From positions 1-64,000 of the forward strand of contig NZ_JBHMFT010000023.1 of the NCBI RefSeq assembly GCF_051433195.1: DNA of 64,000 nucleotides, given 5' to 3'. A program made the translations under genes and the position numbers. The notes under the pieces are model-generated. The model did no database searches. It was given only the letters and a program-made list of their open reading frames with translations, and was not told the origin of the DNA. Source of the stretch: Falsiroseomonas sp051433195 (GTDB taxonomy: Bacteria; Pseudomonadota; Alphaproteobacteria; Acetobacterales; Acetobacteraceae). Positions 18,687-28,361 of this stretch are shown here, one piece after another (position 1 is the first letter of the stretch; every line of letters begins with the position of its first letter).

Positions 18687-19826
18687 TCAGACCCCGACGC
18701 GCTCCGCCGCCCCGCGCAGGAAGCCGCCCAACGCCCGGTGGAACACCGGCTCGTCCAGCAGGAAGGCGTCGTGGCCCTTGTCGGTGGCGATCTCGACGAA
18801 GGAGGTGTTGGCCGCCGCGGCGTTCAGGGCGCGCACCAGGGCGCGGGATTCCTCGGTCGGGAACAGCCAGTCGCTGCTGAAGGACGCGACCAGGAAGCGC
18901 GTGGCGGTGCCGCGGAACGCGGCGGCCAGGTCGCCGCCATGTTCCGTCGCCATGTCGAAGTAGTCCATGGCGCGGGTGATGGTCAGGTAGCTGTTGGCGT
19001 CGAAGCGGGTGACGAAGGTGCTGCCCTGGTGGCGCAGGTAGCTTTCCACTTCGAACACGTCCTCGAGGAAGGTGAGCGCCGAGGCTCCGCGCAGCCGGCG
19101 GCCGAACTTCCGGCCCAGCGCGGCCTCCGACAGGTAGGTGATGTGGGCGACCATGCGGGCTACGGACAGGCCCTTGGCCGGGATGCGCCCATCCTCCCAG
19201 TAGCGGCCGCCGACCCAGTCCGGGTCGCCATGGATGGCGGCGCGGCCGACTTCGTGGAAGGCGATGTTCTGCGCCGAATGATAGGCGGCGCAGGCGATGG
19301 GCGCGGCGGCGACAACCATCTCGGGGAAGGTCGCGGCCCATTCCAGCACCTGCATGCCGCCCATCGAGCCACCGACCACCGCCAGCAGCCGCCCGATGCC
19401 GAGCCGGTCCACCAGCAGCTTCTGGGCGCGCACCATGTCGCGGATGGTGATGGAGGGGAAATCCGTGCCGTAGGGCCGCCCCGTGCCCGGCATCGGCTCG
19501 GCGGGGCCGGAGGAGCCCATGCAGCCGCCGAGGACATTGGCGCAGATCACGAAGAAACGGTCAGTGTCCACCGGCCGGCCCGGCCCGACCACCGCCTCCC
19601 ACCAGCCCGGCTTGCCGGTGATGGGGTGCGGTTCCGCCACATACTGGTCGCCGGTCAGGGCATGGCAGACCAGCACGGCGTTGCTGCGCTGGGGGTTCAG
19701 CTTGCCATAGGTGCGGTAGGCCACCGCCAGCGGCGCCAGCACCGCACCGGAGTCGAGCGCCAGGCCCTCGGCGAAGACCGCGCGCTGGTGGTCGATCTGC
19801 GGGGCGGGGGCGACGGCCTGGGTCAT
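18687..19826 (-). CDS. metX: Homoserine O-acetyltransferase
   Basis: α/β-hydrolase-fold enzyme of 379 residues that acylates homoserine in methionine synthesis. The nucleophile elbow is GGSMGGMQVLEW (Ser near residue 147). The catalytic Asp is in SSDWLFP and the His in KGHDAFLLD near the C-terminus. The early LVCHALTGDQYV and CMGSSGPAEP segments are typical of MetX. Acetyl versus succinyl specificity cannot be read with certainty. In many Alphaproteobacteria metW follows metX, but here the next gene is convergent, so metW is absent locally. It is divergent from hisC; no SAM-II riboswitch pattern was found in the 158-bp gap. Confidence 0.93.
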   Translation of the reverse strand: MTQAVAPAPQIDHQRAVFAEGLALDSGAVLAPLAVAYRTYGKLNPQRSNAVLVCHALTGDQYVAEPHPITGKPGWWEAVVGPGRPVDTDRFFVICANVLGGCMGSSGPAEPMPGTGRPYGTDFPSITIRDMVRAQKLLVDRLGIGRLLAVVGGSMGGMQVLEWAATFPEMVVAAAPIACAAYHSAQNIAFHEVGRAAIHGDPDWVGGRYWEDGRIPAKGLSVARMVAHITYLSEAALGRKFGRRLRGASALTFLEDVFEVESYLRHQGSTFVTRFDANSYLTITRAMDYFDMATEHGGDLAAAFRGTATRFLVASFSSDWLFPTEESRALVRALNAAAANTSFVEIATDKGHDAFLLDEPVFHRALGGFLRGAAERVGV

Positions 19827-19984
19827 GTGTCCCGGACAGGATTTCCGCGCCACGAATAGGGCCGCCGCCCCCGCGCGGCAACTGGCGCGTGTGCGGCCCG
19901 CCTTGGCGGCGCCCGTCCTGCCTTGGCGGCGCCTTCCGCCGCGTCTATGCAACAGGCTTAACCTTCGCTTCCGGACACGCCCCG

Positions 19985-21070
19985 ATGACCGTCATGCCGC
20001 GCCCGTCCATCCTCTCGGTGGAGCCCTATGTCGGCGGCGAATCGAAGGTGCCGGGGGTGAACCGCATCATCAAGCTGTCCTCCAACGAGGGCGCCTTCGG
20101 CCCGCCCCCCGCCGCCATCGCCGCCATCGCCGGCGCGGCGAAGGACGCGCACCGCTACCCCGATGGCGGCGCGACCGCGCTGCGGGAGGCAATCGGCGCA
20201 CGCTTCGGCCTGGAGCCCTCTCGCATCGTCTGCGGCAACGGCTCCGACGAGATCCTGACCCTGCTCATCCTGGCCTATGGCGGGGAGGGGACGGAGATCG
20301 TCATGTCCGCGCATGGCTTCCTGATGTACGACCTGGCCGGGCGCTGGGCCGGCTGCCGCGTCATCAAGGTGCCGGAGCGCGACCTGGTGGCGGATGTGGA
20401 CGGCCTGCTGGCCGCCGTCGGGCCGCGCACCAAGCTGCTGTTCCTGGCCAACCCGAACAACCCGACCGGCAGCATCCTGCCGCAATCCGAGCTGGTGCGG
20501 CTGCGGCGCGGCCTGCCGGGCGACGTGCTGCTGGTGCTTGATGCCGCCTATGCCGAGTACGTGACGCGGCCGGACTACGACCCGGGCCAGGCGCTGGTCG
20601 ATGCCGGCGACAACACGGTGATGACGCGCACCTTCTCCAAGATCTTCGGCCTCGGCGGGATGCGGCTCGGCTGGTGCTACGCGCCTGCGGCGGTGGTGGA
20701 CGTGCTGGGGCGCGTGCGCGGGCCGTTCAACGTCAGCGGCGCCGCCATGCAGGCTGGCATCGCGGCGCTGGCGGAGCCGGGCTGGGTCGAGACGTCCGTC
20801 GCGCACAACACCGAATGGCGCGGCAAGGTGGCCGCGGCGTTGCAGGCGGCGGGCCTCAAGGTCTGGCCGAGCGAGGGCAATTTTCTCCTCGTCGATTTCG
20901 GGGATGCCGCGCGCGCCGGGGCGGCCGATGCGCATCTGCGGTCTCGCGGGCTGATCGTGCGGGCGATGGGCTCCTACGGGCTCGCCCCATGTCTTCGCAT
21001 CACCATCGGCACCGCCGAGGAATGCCAGGCCGTCACCGAGGCGCTGACCGAATTCACCCGGCATGGCTGA
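19985..21070 (+). CDS. hisC: Histidinol-phosphate aminotransferase
   Basis: PLP-dependent fold-type I aminotransferase of 361 residues. It has the ANPNNPTGS motif near residue 160, DAAYAEYV near 184 and the PLP lysine in TFSKIFGLGG near 220, then LRITIGT before the C-terminus. Histidinol-phosphate is the likely substrate. Its overlap with tyrA suggests it may also transaminate prephenate or aromatic keto acids, as known for some HisC enzymes; that is inference. ATG 19985 was chosen, and ATG 19994 is possible. The last codons overlap tyrA by eight bases. Confidence 0.92.
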   Translation: MTVMPRPSILSVEPYVGGESKVPGVNRIIKLSSNEGAFGPPPAAIAAIAGAAKDAHRYPDGGATALREAIGARFGLEPSRIVCGNGSDEILTLLILAYGGEGTEIVMSAHGFLMYDLAGRWAGCRVIKVPERDLVADVDGLLAAVGPRTKLLFLANPNNPTGSILPQSELVRLRRGLPGDVLLVLDAAYAEYVTRPDYDPGQALVDAGDNTVMTRTFSKIFGLGGMRLGWCYAPAAVVDVLGRVRGPFNVSGAAMQAGIAALAEPGWVETSVAHNTEWRGKVAAALQAAGLKVWPSEGNFLLVDFGDAARAGAADAHLRSRGLIVRAMGSYGLAPCLRITIGTAEECQAVTEALTEFTRHG

Positions 21071-21950
21071 GCCTCTTTTCGAGCGGCTCTGCCTGCTCGG
21101 CGTCGGGCTGATCGGCTCCTCCCTGGCGCGGGTGGCGCGCGAACGCGGCGACATCGCGCGCACGGTGGTGGCGCATGCCAAGACACCGGCGACGCTGGAC
21201 CGCGTCCGCGAACTCGGCATCGCCGATGTGGTGGAGGCGGACCCTGCGAAGGCCGTCGAGGGCGCCGACTGCGTGGTGTTCTGCGTGCCGGTCGGCGCCA
21301 ATGCGGAGGTGATGGCGCAGGTCGCGCCGCATCTGAAGCCGGGCGCCATCCTCACCGATGTCGGCTCCACCAAGATGAGCGTGCTGCGGGATCTCGGCCC
21401 GCTGTTGCCGCGCGGCGTGCACCTGGTGCCGGGGCATCCGATGGCCGGCACGGAACACTCCGGCCCGGATGCCGGCTTCCCGGAGCTGTTCCAGGGCCGC
21501 TACGTCATCCTGACGCCCCGCCCCGGCACCGACCCGGAGGCGGTCGAGAAGGTGCGGGAGATGTGGCGCCGCGCCGGCAGCATGATCGAAACCATGGATG
21601 CGGCGACGCATGACAAGGTCGTCGCCATCGTCAGCCACCTGCCGCACCTGCTGGCCTTCACCATCTGCTCCACCGCCGACGACCTGGCGGAGGAGACGAA
21701 GGAGCAGGTGCTGAAATTCGCCGCCTCCGGCTTCCGCGACTTCACCCGCATCGCATCGAGCGACCCGACGATGTGGCGCGACGTCTTCCTGAACAACCGG
21801 GAGGCGCTGCTGGAGATGCTGGCGCGGTTCACGGAGGACGCGCATGCGCTGGGCCGCGCCGTGCGCTGGGGCGAGGCGGGCTTCATCGAGGACCGCATCC
21901 AGCGCGGGCGGAAGATCCGGCGCGGGCTGATCGAGCGCAAGCAGGCCTAG
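21063..21950 (+). CDS. tyrA: Prephenate/arogenate dehydrogenase
   Basis: NAD(P)-dependent enzyme of tyrosine synthesis, 295 residues. The N-terminal Rossmann domain shows LLGVGLIGSSLA (residues 10–21). GSTKMSV near residue 103 and the catalytic-region HLVPGHPMAGTEHSGPDAG near 120–138 follow, then a helical dimerisation domain. It is a single-function enzyme, with no chorismate mutase domain and no obvious ACT domain. Translation is coupled to hisC by an eight-base overlap, forming a hisC–tyrA pair common in Alphaproteobacteria. Confidence 0.92.
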   Translation: MAEPLFERLCLLGVGLIGSSLARVARERGDIARTVVAHAKTPATLDRVRELGIADVVEADPAKAVEGADCVVFCVPVGANAEVMAQVAPHLKPGAILTDVGSTKMSVLRDLGPLLPRGVHLVPGHPMAGTEHSGPDAGFPELFQGRYVILTPRPGTDPEAVEKVREMWRRAGSMIETMDAATHDKVVAIVSHLPHLLAFTICSTADDLAEETKEQVLKFAASGFRDFTRIASSDPTMWRDVFLNNREALLEMLARFTEDAHALGRAVRWGEAGFIEDRIQRGRKIRRGLIERKQA

Positions 21951-22007
21951 CGCCGCGAGGCGCGGGAGGCGGTAGCTTTCCCACTCGGTCTGCCCATATC
22001 TTCGCCT

Positions 22008-22466
22008 ATGTCCTGCGACGGCGACATCCTGCTCTGGTCCGAGCAACAAGCCGACCTGCTGCGCCGCATGGCGCGCGGGGAACGGGTGAACGGGCTGGAC
22101 TGGGCGAACGTGGCCGAGGAGATCGAGAGCGTGAGGCGCATCGAACTCCACGCCGTCGAGAGCCAGCTTCGGGTGGCGCTGACGCATCTCATCCTCGCCG
22201 CCTTTTCGGCGGATCGGGACCCGGTGGCGCAGTGGTGCGTCGAGGCGCGGGCCGCGCTGACGACGGCCGGCCGCATCTACGCGCCCAGCATGGCGCAACG
22301 GCCGCGGCTTGATCAGGTCTGGGAGGATTCCTGGGATTTCGCAGCCGGCAAGTTGGCGATCGGCGGGGTCCACCTGCCCGACATGCCGCCACTGCCCTTC
22401 GTGCTGGAGGAACTGCTGGGACGGAACCGCGACATCGCCCGCCTGCTGGCCCGCCTCACCGCCTGA
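22008..22466 (+). CDS. DUF29 domain protein
   Basis: A 152-residue, mostly helical protein. The segment LLWSEQQADLLRRMARGERVNGLDWANVAEEIESV (residues about 9–43 with typical W and EEIES positions) and the following ESQLRVALTHLILA match the DUF29 pattern. The biochemical role is unknown; family members are often found in multiple copies in cyanobacteria and Acetobacteraceae. It lies 57 bp after tyrA. Its 3' end overlaps the convergent MFS gene by 11 bp. Confidence 0.83.
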   Translation: MSCDGDILLWSEQQADLLRRMARGERVNGLDWANVAEEIESVRRIELHAVESQLRVALTHLILAAFSADRDPVAQWCVEARAALTTAGRIYAPSMAQRPRLDQVWEDSWDFAAGKLAIGGVHLPDMPPLPFVLEELLGRNRDIARLLARLTA

Positions 22467-23649
22467 GCACCAGCACCGCCGCCAGCCCCTGCAGCGCCAC
22501 CGTAACCCACAGCGCCGCCTCCGCGGAGGCCACCTCCCGCAGCAGCCCGAAGCCGGCCGGGGCGAAGGCGTAGAAGGCCTGGTTGATCGCCTGCATCAGC
22601 GCCACTACCCGCCCGACATCGGCGGCCGGAAACTCCGCCTGGGCGATCAGCGGCGGCAGCGACAGCAAATTGCCGACGCCGAGGCCGAACAGCGCGCAGC
22701 CCAGCAGCAGCATCGGCACGGAATCTCCCGCCACCAGCAGCGCCAGGCTGCCCGCCATCTGCACCGCGAAGGTGGCGGCCGCCGCCCAGCGCCGGCGAGG
22801 ACCGCCGGGCAGCACCCAGCCTGTCACGGTGCGGCCGAGGACGGCGAAGACCGTGACCACCGCCATCGCCAGCCCTGCCCCGCGCACGCCGAGGGCCGGG
22901 ACCAGCAGGGACACCAGGTGCGTCACCAGCCCCATCTGCGCGAACAGCCCGATGGCGAAGGCCAGCGACAGGCCGCGGAACACCCGGTCCCGCACCAGCG
23001 TGCCGCGGCTGCGCGCCGGCGGGGCAGGCCGGACAGGCGGCGGCGCGGCATCGCCATCCGCGTATTGCCCGGACTCCGCCGGCCCGCGCCCCAGCACCCG
23101 CGCCGCCAGCGGCCAGGCCACGCCCAGCAGCGCGGCTGCAATGACGGCGGTGGCGACACCGAACCCCCAGCCCGCGATCAGCCAGGCCCAAAGCGGCGTC
23201 ATCAGGATGCCGCCGACGCTGGCGCCGTTATAGGCCATGGCCAGCGCCGCCGGCCGGCGCCGCTCGAACCAGGGGGAGATCATGGCGTTGATCGCCGCCC
23301 CGCTGGTCAGCGCCCAGCCCATGCCGGTCAGCGTCGCCGCGCCGAAGATCAGCCAGGGCAGGTGACCGAATCCCCATCCCAGCAGCCCGGCCGCCGAGGC
23401 CACCGCCCCAGCCCGGGTCACCGCCGCCACGCCCCAGCGCCGGTGCAACTCCGGCAGTTGCGCCACCAGCGCGGCCGCGACGAGAAAATGCCAGGTCACC
23501 GCCGCCGACAGCAGCCCGATCGACCAGCCGCGGCCCTGCGCCAGTGTCGCGATGTAGATCCCCGGGCCGTAGAAGCCGATTCCCCAGGCGAAGACGGCCA
23601 GCACGAAGGCCCCCGCCACCACCCGCCACCCGTCGAAACGCTGCGCCAT
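22456..23649 (-). CDS. Major facilitator superfamily transporter
   Basis: A 397-residue inner-membrane transporter with about twelve hydrophobic helices. The cytoplasmic loop between helices 2 and 3 (RRWGVAAVTRAG) and a Pro/Ala/Arg-rich central loop near residue 205 divide two six-helix halves. The pattern resembles the OFA/monocarboxylate group (early FDGWRVVAGAFVLAVFAWG). The substrate is unknown. ATG 23649 places the first helix right after the start. It is convergent with the DUF29 gene and divergent from atpH. Confidence 0.85.
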   Translation of the reverse strand: MAQRFDGWRVVAGAFVLAVFAWGIGFYGPGIYIATLAQGRGWSIGLLSAAVTWHFLVAAALVAQLPELHRRWGVAAVTRAGAVASAAGLLGWGFGHLPWLIFGAATLTGMGWALTSGAAINAMISPWFERRRPAALAMAYNGASVGGILMTPLWAWLIAGWGFGVATAVIAAALLGVAWPLAARVLGRGPAESGQYADGDAAPPPVRPAPPARSRGTLVRDRVFRGLSLAFAIGLFAQMGLVTHLVSLLVPALGVRGAGLAMAVVTVFAVLGRTVTGWVLPGGPRRRWAAAATFAVQMAGSLALLVAGDSVPMLLLGCALFGLGVGNLLSLPPLIAQAEFPAADVGRVVALMQAINQAFYAFAPAGFGLLREVASAEAALWVTVALQGLAAVLVLRR

Positions 23650-23828
23650 CGGCCGATCCTGGCGCGTCGGACGCGGCCTGGGAACGACCCGGACGGCGCG
23701 AGATGAGTTGCCGCACCGCAATGCGCATGCTAAGGCGCCGCCGCCGCACAAAGGGGACTGTCACACCTGTCCCCCGGACCCGCGCGCCGTAGGTTTACGC
23801 TCCGACCAGAGACAGGACCGGGATCCCC

Positions 23829-24434
23829 TTGGCCTCCGCAACGACAGACGTCGCATCTGGCACTGCCAGGACCCCGAACCCCACCGGGTTGTCGGAGCGC
23901 TATGCGCTCGCGCTGCTCGGCATCGTCGACGATCTGCGCGCGAAGGAACCCGGCGCCGCGGACCGCATCGCGACGGACCTCGACAATTTGTTCCAGCTCT
24001 GGGAGGGCGATGCCGGCTTCCGGTCCTTCGTGGCCGACCCGCGGCTCGACAGCGCGGAACAGAAGCGCGCCATCTTCGCGGTGCTCGACCGGGCCGGCAT
24101 CGGCACGGAAGTGCGCAACCTGCTCGGCGTGATGATCGTCAATCGCCGCCTGGCGCAGTTGCCGGAAGTCGCCGCCAGCTTCGGCGCGCTGCTCGCGACC
24201 CGTCGCGGCCAGCAGATCGCCACCGTCTCCACCGCCCATGGCCTCACCGACACGCAGCGCTCGCAGATCGTCGCGCGGCTGACGGAGGCCGGGTATTCCG
24301 GCGTGCAGTTGAAGGAACTCGTGGACCCGACCCTGCTGGGTGGTCTCGTGGTCCGGATCGGCTCGCGCCTGTACGACAATTCTCTCAAGTCCAAGCTGCA
24401 GCGCCTGCAGTACGCCATGAAGGGGGCCGCCTGA
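23829..24434 (+). CDS. atpH: ATP synthase F1 delta subunit
   Basis: Stator subunit linking the F1 head to the peripheral stalk, 201 residues. The N-terminal helical domain (SERYALALLGIVDD) and the C-terminal VDPTLLGGLVVRIGSRLYDNSLKSKLQRL signature (positions about 165–193) are classical OSCP/delta features. It starts with TTG and has a Thr/Ser-rich leader slightly longer than usual. It is the first gene of atpHAGDC and its stop overlaps atpA (TGATG). The preceding 180 bp, divergent from the MFS gene, should hold the operon promoter. Confidence 0.93.
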   Translation: MASATTDVASGTARTPNPTGLSERYALALLGIVDDLRAKEPGAADRIATDLDNLFQLWEGDAGFRSFVADPRLDSAEQKRAIFAVLDRAGIGTEVRNLLGVMIVNRRLAQLPEVAASFGALLATRRGQQIATVSTAHGLTDTQRSQIVARLTEAGYSGVQLKELVDPTLLGGLVVRIGSRLYDNSLKSKLQRLQYAMKGAA

Positions 24435-25972
24435 TGGATATCCGTCCTGCCGAAATCTCGGAGATCCTGAAGGCTCAGATCTCCGGCTTCGACGCCGAAG
24501 CCAATGTCGCCGAAGTCGGCACCGTGCTGACCGTGGGCGACGGCATCGCCCGCGTCTTCGGCCTGCAGAACGTCATGGCCGGTGAGCTGGTGGAATTCCC
24601 CGGCGCCGGCATCAAGGGCATGGCGCTGAACCTCGAGACCGACAATGTCGGCGTCGTCATTTTCGGCGACGACAAGGGCGTGAAGGAAGGCGACACCGTC
24701 TCCCGCACCGGCGAGATCGTGGACGTCGGCGTCGGCAAGGGTTTCCTCGGCCGCGTCGTCGACGCGCTGGGCAACCCGATCGACGGCAAGGGCCCGATCG
24801 CCATCGAGAAGCGCATGCGCGTCGAGGTGAAGGCGCCCGGCATCATTCCGCGGAAGTCGGTGCATGAGCCGATGCAGACCGGCATCAAGGCGATCGACGC
24901 CCTGATCCCGATCGGCCGAGGCCAGCGCGAGCTGATCATCGGTGACCGCCAGACCGGCAAGACCGCCGTCATCCTGGACACCATCATCAACCAGAAGGTG
25001 GCCAACGAGGCCGCGGGCGATGATGACAGCAAGAAGCTGTTCTGCATCTACGTCGCGGTCGGCCAGAAGCGCTCCACTGTCGCCCAGCTGGTGAAGACGC
25101 TGGAAGAGAACGGCGCGATGGAATACTCCATCATCGTCGCCGCGACGGCCTCCGATCCGGCGCCGATGCAGTTCCTGGCGCCCTACACCGGCTGCACGTT
25201 GGGCGAATATTTCCGCGACAACGCGATGCACGCGGTCATTTTCTACGACGATCTGTCGAAGCAGGCCGTCGCCTACCGCCAGATGTCGCTGCTGCTGCGC
25301 CGCCCGCCGGGCCGCGAGGCCTATCCGGGCGACGTGTTCTACCTGCACAGCCGCCTGCTGGAGCGGGCCGCGAAGATGAACGACGATTTCGGCGCCGGGT
25401 CGCTGACCGCGCTGCCGGTCATCGAGACGCAGGCCGGCGACGTCTCCGCCTACATCCCGACCAACGTGATCTCGATCACGGACGGGCAGATCTTCCTGGA
25501 GACGGAACTGTTCTTCAAGGGCATCCGCCCCGCCGTGAACGTCGGCCTCAGCGTCTCCCGCGTCGGCTCCTCGGCGCAGATCAAGGCGATGAAGCAGGTG
25601 GCCGGCAAGATTAAGCTGGACCTGGCGCAGTACCGCGAGATGGCGGCCTTCGCCCAGTTCGCCTCCGACCTGGACGCGACGACGCAGGCCCTGTTGGCCC
25701 GTGGTGCCCGCCTGACCGAATTGCTGAAGCAGCCGCAGTACAAGCCGGTTCCGGTCGAGGAGCAGGTGGCCGCGATCTTCGCCGGCACGCGTGGCTACCT
25801 GGACAAGGTCCCGGTGAACAAGGTGGGCGAGTTCGAGCGGCAGATGCTGTCCGGCCTCAAGTCGCAGTCGCCGGAAATCCTGCCCTCGATCCGCACCGAG
25901 CGCGAGATCAAGAAGGAGACCGAGGCCAAGCTGGTCGCCTTCCTCGACAGCTTCGCCAAGTCCTTCGGCTGA
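24434..25972 (+). CDS. atpA: ATP synthase F1 alpha subunit
   Basis: Non-catalytic nucleotide-binding subunit of the F1 head, 512 residues, the standard length. Walker A is GDRQTGKT near residue 171. The alpha signature PAVNVGLSVSRVGSSAQ lies near residue 365. The start MDIRPAEISEILK is typical of Alphaproteobacteria and overlaps the atpH stop. atpG follows after 11 bp. Codon use is strongly biased to C/G at third positions, as expected for a highly expressed gene. Confidence 0.98.
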   Translation: MDIRPAEISEILKAQISGFDAEANVAEVGTVLTVGDGIARVFGLQNVMAGELVEFPGAGIKGMALNLETDNVGVVIFGDDKGVKEGDTVSRTGEIVDVGVGKGFLGRVVDALGNPIDGKGPIAIEKRMRVEVKAPGIIPRKSVHEPMQTGIKAIDALIPIGRGQRELIIGDRQTGKTAVILDTIINQKVANEAAGDDDSKKLFCIYVAVGQKRSTVAQLVKTLEENGAMEYSIIVAATASDPAPMQFLAPYTGCTLGEYFRDNAMHAVIFYDDLSKQAVAYRQMSLLLRRPPGREAYPGDVFYLHSRLLERAAKMNDDFGAGSLTALPVIETQAGDVSAYIPTNVISITDGQIFLETELFFKGIRPAVNVGLSVSRVGSSAQIKAMKQVAGKIKLDLAQYREMAAFAQFASDLDATTQALLARGARLTELLKQPQYKPVPVEEQVAAIFAGTRGYLDKVPVNKVGEFERQMLSGLKSQSPEILPSIRTEREIKKETEAKLVAFLDSFAKSFG

Positions 25973-25983
25973 GATAGCGCGAC

Positions 25984-26871
25984 ATGGCGAGCCTCAAGGC
26001 CCTTCGCGCGCGCATCACCTCGGTGAAGAGCACGCGCAAGATTACGCAGGCGATGAAGATGGTCGCGGCGGCGAAGCTGCGCCGTGCGCAGTCGCAGGCC
26101 GAGGCGGCGCGCCCCTATGCGGAACGCATGGAGCGCATGCTGGCCTCGCTCGGCGCCTCCGTCGCAGGCAGCCCGGATGCGCCGAAGATGCTGGTGGGCA
26201 GCGGGTCCGACCAGGTGCATCTGCTGGTGGTGGTGACGGGCGATCGCGGCCTCGCGGGCGCCTTCAACACCAATGTCGGGCGCTTCGCCCGCACCCGCAT
26301 CCGCGAACTGGAAGCGGCCGGCAAGACGGTCAAGGTGCTGGCGGTGGGGCGCAAGGGCGCGGCCTACCTGAAGCGGGAATACGCCAGCCGCATCACCGGC
26401 GAGATCTCCATGGCCGGCAAGAAGCGCGTCGACTTCGCCGATGCGCAGGAGATCGCGCTGCGCATTACCGCGATGCAGGAAGCCGGCGAGTTCGATGTCT
26501 GCACGCTGGTCTACAACCGCTTCCGCAGCGTCATCAGCCAGGTGCCGACCGGCCAGCAGCTGATCCCGGCCTTGCTGCCGGCGGTCGAGTCCGATGCGGC
26601 GCCTTCCGGCGCGCAGCCGTTGTATGAGTACGAGCCGAACGAGGAGGAAATCCTCGCGACGCTGTTGCCGCAGAACCTCGCCATCCAGATCTACCGCGCG
26701 ATGCTGGAGAATTCGGCCGGCTTCTTCGGCAGCCAGATGACGGCGATGGACAATGCCACCCGCAATGCGGGCGAGATGATCAACAAGCTGACGCTGAACT
26801 ACAACCGCACGCGACAGGCCAACATCACCCGGGAGCTGATCGAGATCATCTCCGGTGCTGAAGCTGTTTGA
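25984..26871 (+). CDS. atpG: ATP synthase F1 gamma subunit
   Basis: Central rotor shaft subunit of 295 residues. It begins MASLKALRARITSVKSTRKI with the usual TQAMKMVAAAKLRRAQ following, and ends in the paired helix containing MDNATRNAGEMINKLTLNYNR (within positions 255–275), the strongly conserved contact region with the catalytic head. Sixteen bases separate its stop from the atpD start. Start and length agree with family norms. Confidence 0.97.
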   Translation: MASLKALRARITSVKSTRKITQAMKMVAAAKLRRAQSQAEAARPYAERMERMLASLGASVAGSPDAPKMLVGSGSDQVHLLVVVTGDRGLAGAFNTNVGRFARTRIRELEAAGKTVKVLAVGRKGAAYLKREYASRITGEISMAGKKRVDFADAQEIALRITAMQEAGEFDVCTLVYNRFRSVISQVPTGQQLIPALLPAVESDAAPSGAQPLYEYEPNEEEILATLLPQNLAIQIYRAMLENSAGFFGSQMTAMDNATRNAGEMINKLTLNYNRTRQANITRELIEIISGAEAV

Positions 26872-26887
26872 GCAGGGAATCGCACAG

Positions 26888-28318
26888 ATGAAGAACAATG
26901 TCGGCAAGGTGACCCAGGTTCTGGGCGCCGTCGTGGACGTGCAGTTCCCGGCCGAACTGCCCGCCATTTTGAACGCCCTGACGCTGAAGATCGAGGATCG
27001 CACCCTGGTCCTCGAAGTCGCGCAGCACCTGGGCGAGCGCACCGTGCGCACCATCGCCATGGACACCACGGACGGCCTGGTGCGCGGCACCGAAGTGGTC
27101 GACACGGGCGCCGGCATCTCCGTGCCCGTGGGCAACGAGACGCTGGGCCGCATCCTGAACGTCATCGGCGAGCCGATCGACGAGCGCGGCCCGGTCGGCC
27201 ACACCAAGTCCTACACCATCCACCGCGCGGCGCCGTCCTTCGAGGACCAGGCGACCTCGGCGGAAATCCTGGTGACGGGCATCAAGGTGATCGACCTGCT
27301 GGCGCCCTACATCAAGGGCGGCAAGATCGGCCTGTTCGGCGGCGCCGGCGTCGGTAAGACCGTCACCATCCAGGAACTGATCAACAACATCGCCAAGGGC
27401 CATGGCGGCGTGTCCGTCTTCGCCGGCGTCGGCGAGCGCACCCGCGAGGGCAACGACCTGTACCACGAGATGGTGGATGCGGGCGTCATCAAGCTCGGCG
27501 AGAACGGCTCCACCGAAGGCTCCAAGGTGGCGCTGGTCTATGGCCAGATGAACGAGCCGCCGGGTGCACGTGCGCGCGTGGCGCTGTCCGGCCTGTCCAT
27601 GGCGGAGTATTTCCGCGACGAGCAGGGCCAGGACGTGTTGTTCTTCATCGACAACATCTTCCGCTTCACCCAGGCCGGCGCCGAAGTCTCCGCGCTGCTG
27701 GGCCGCATTCCCTCCGCGGTGGGCTACCAGCCGACGCTGGCCACCGACATGGGCGCGCTGCAGGAACGCATCACCAGCACCAAGAAGGGCTCCATCACCT
27801 CGGTGCAGGCCATCTACGTTCCCGCGGACGACCTGACCGACCCGGCGCCGGCGACCTCCTTCGCCCACCTGGACGCGACCACGACGCTGAACCGTTCCAT
27901 CGCCGAGCTCGGCATCTTCCCGGCGGTCGACCCGCTGGACAGCACCAGCCGCGCGCTCGACCCCCGCGTGGTGGGCGAGGAGCATTACCGGACGGCGCGC
28001 GAGGTGCAGCGCATCCTGCAGACCTACAAGTCGCTGCAGGACATCATCGCCATCCTGGGCATGGATGAGCTGTCCGAGGAGGACAAGCTCGTCGTCGCCC
28101 GCGCCCGCAAGCTGCAGCGCTTCCTCAGCCAGCCCTTCCACGTCGCGGAAGTCTTCACCGGCTCGCCGGGCGTCTTCGTGAAGCTCGAGGACACGGTGCG
28201 CTCCTTCGCCGCGATCTGCGCCGGCGAGTACGACCACCTGCCGGAAGCCGCCTTCTACATGGTCGGCACGATCGAAGACGCTGTCAAAAAGGGTGAGACG
28301 TTGAAGGCTGCTGCGTAG
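26888..28318 (+). CDS. atpD: ATP synthase F1 beta subunit
   Basis: Catalytic subunit of the F1 head, 476 residues. Walker A is GGAGVGKT near residue 152, the catalytic Glu is in GERTREGND near 185, and the beta signature PAVDPLDSTSR lies near 340. An in-frame ATG 33 bp upstream lies inside atpG and was rejected because MKNNVGKVTQVLGAVVDVQF is the family start. Its last codons form the left arm of a 16-bp inverted repeat whose right arm starts just after the stop, and a smaller hairpin spans the stop itself. Confidence 0.98.
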   Translation: MKNNVGKVTQVLGAVVDVQFPAELPAILNALTLKIEDRTLVLEVAQHLGERTVRTIAMDTTDGLVRGTEVVDTGAGISVPVGNETLGRILNVIGEPIDERGPVGHTKSYTIHRAAPSFEDQATSAEILVTGIKVIDLLAPYIKGGKIGLFGGAGVGKTVTIQELINNIAKGHGGVSVFAGVGERTREGNDLYHEMVDAGVIKLGENGSTEGSKVALVYGQMNEPPGARARVALSGLSMAEYFRDEQGQDVLFFIDNIFRFTQAGAEVSALLGRIPSAVGYQPTLATDMGALQERITSTKKGSITSVQAIYVPADDLTDPAPATSFAHLDATTTLNRSIAELGIFPAVDPLDSTSRALDPRVVGEEHYRTAREVQRILQTYKSLQDIIAILGMDELSEEDKLVVARARKLQRFLSQPFHVAEVFTGSPGVFVKLEDTVRSFAAICAGEYDHLPEAAFYMVGTIEDAVKKGETLKAAA

Positions 28319-28334
28319 CAGCGTCTTCGATCGT
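28268..28334 (+). terminator. Inverted repeat across the atpD stop codon
   Basis: Arms 28268–28283 and 28319–28334 are perfect 16-bp reverse complements. The left arm is coding (final residues of atpD). The right arm begins just after the stop and is followed by CTGGTTTT. A nested 6-bp hairpin (28307–28312/28317–28322) spans the stop codon and competes with the large stem. This could act as a partial terminator or RNA-stability element that sets atpC levels; the function is inference. Confidence 0.6.
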
Positions 28335-28361
28335 CTGGTTTTCAGCCCTCAGGCGCCGGGC

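Noticed and set aside
19827..19984. Possible SAM-II riboswitch in front of metX
   Set aside because: The leader was read for the conserved pseudoknot pattern, and neither the loop sequences nor the pairing were found.
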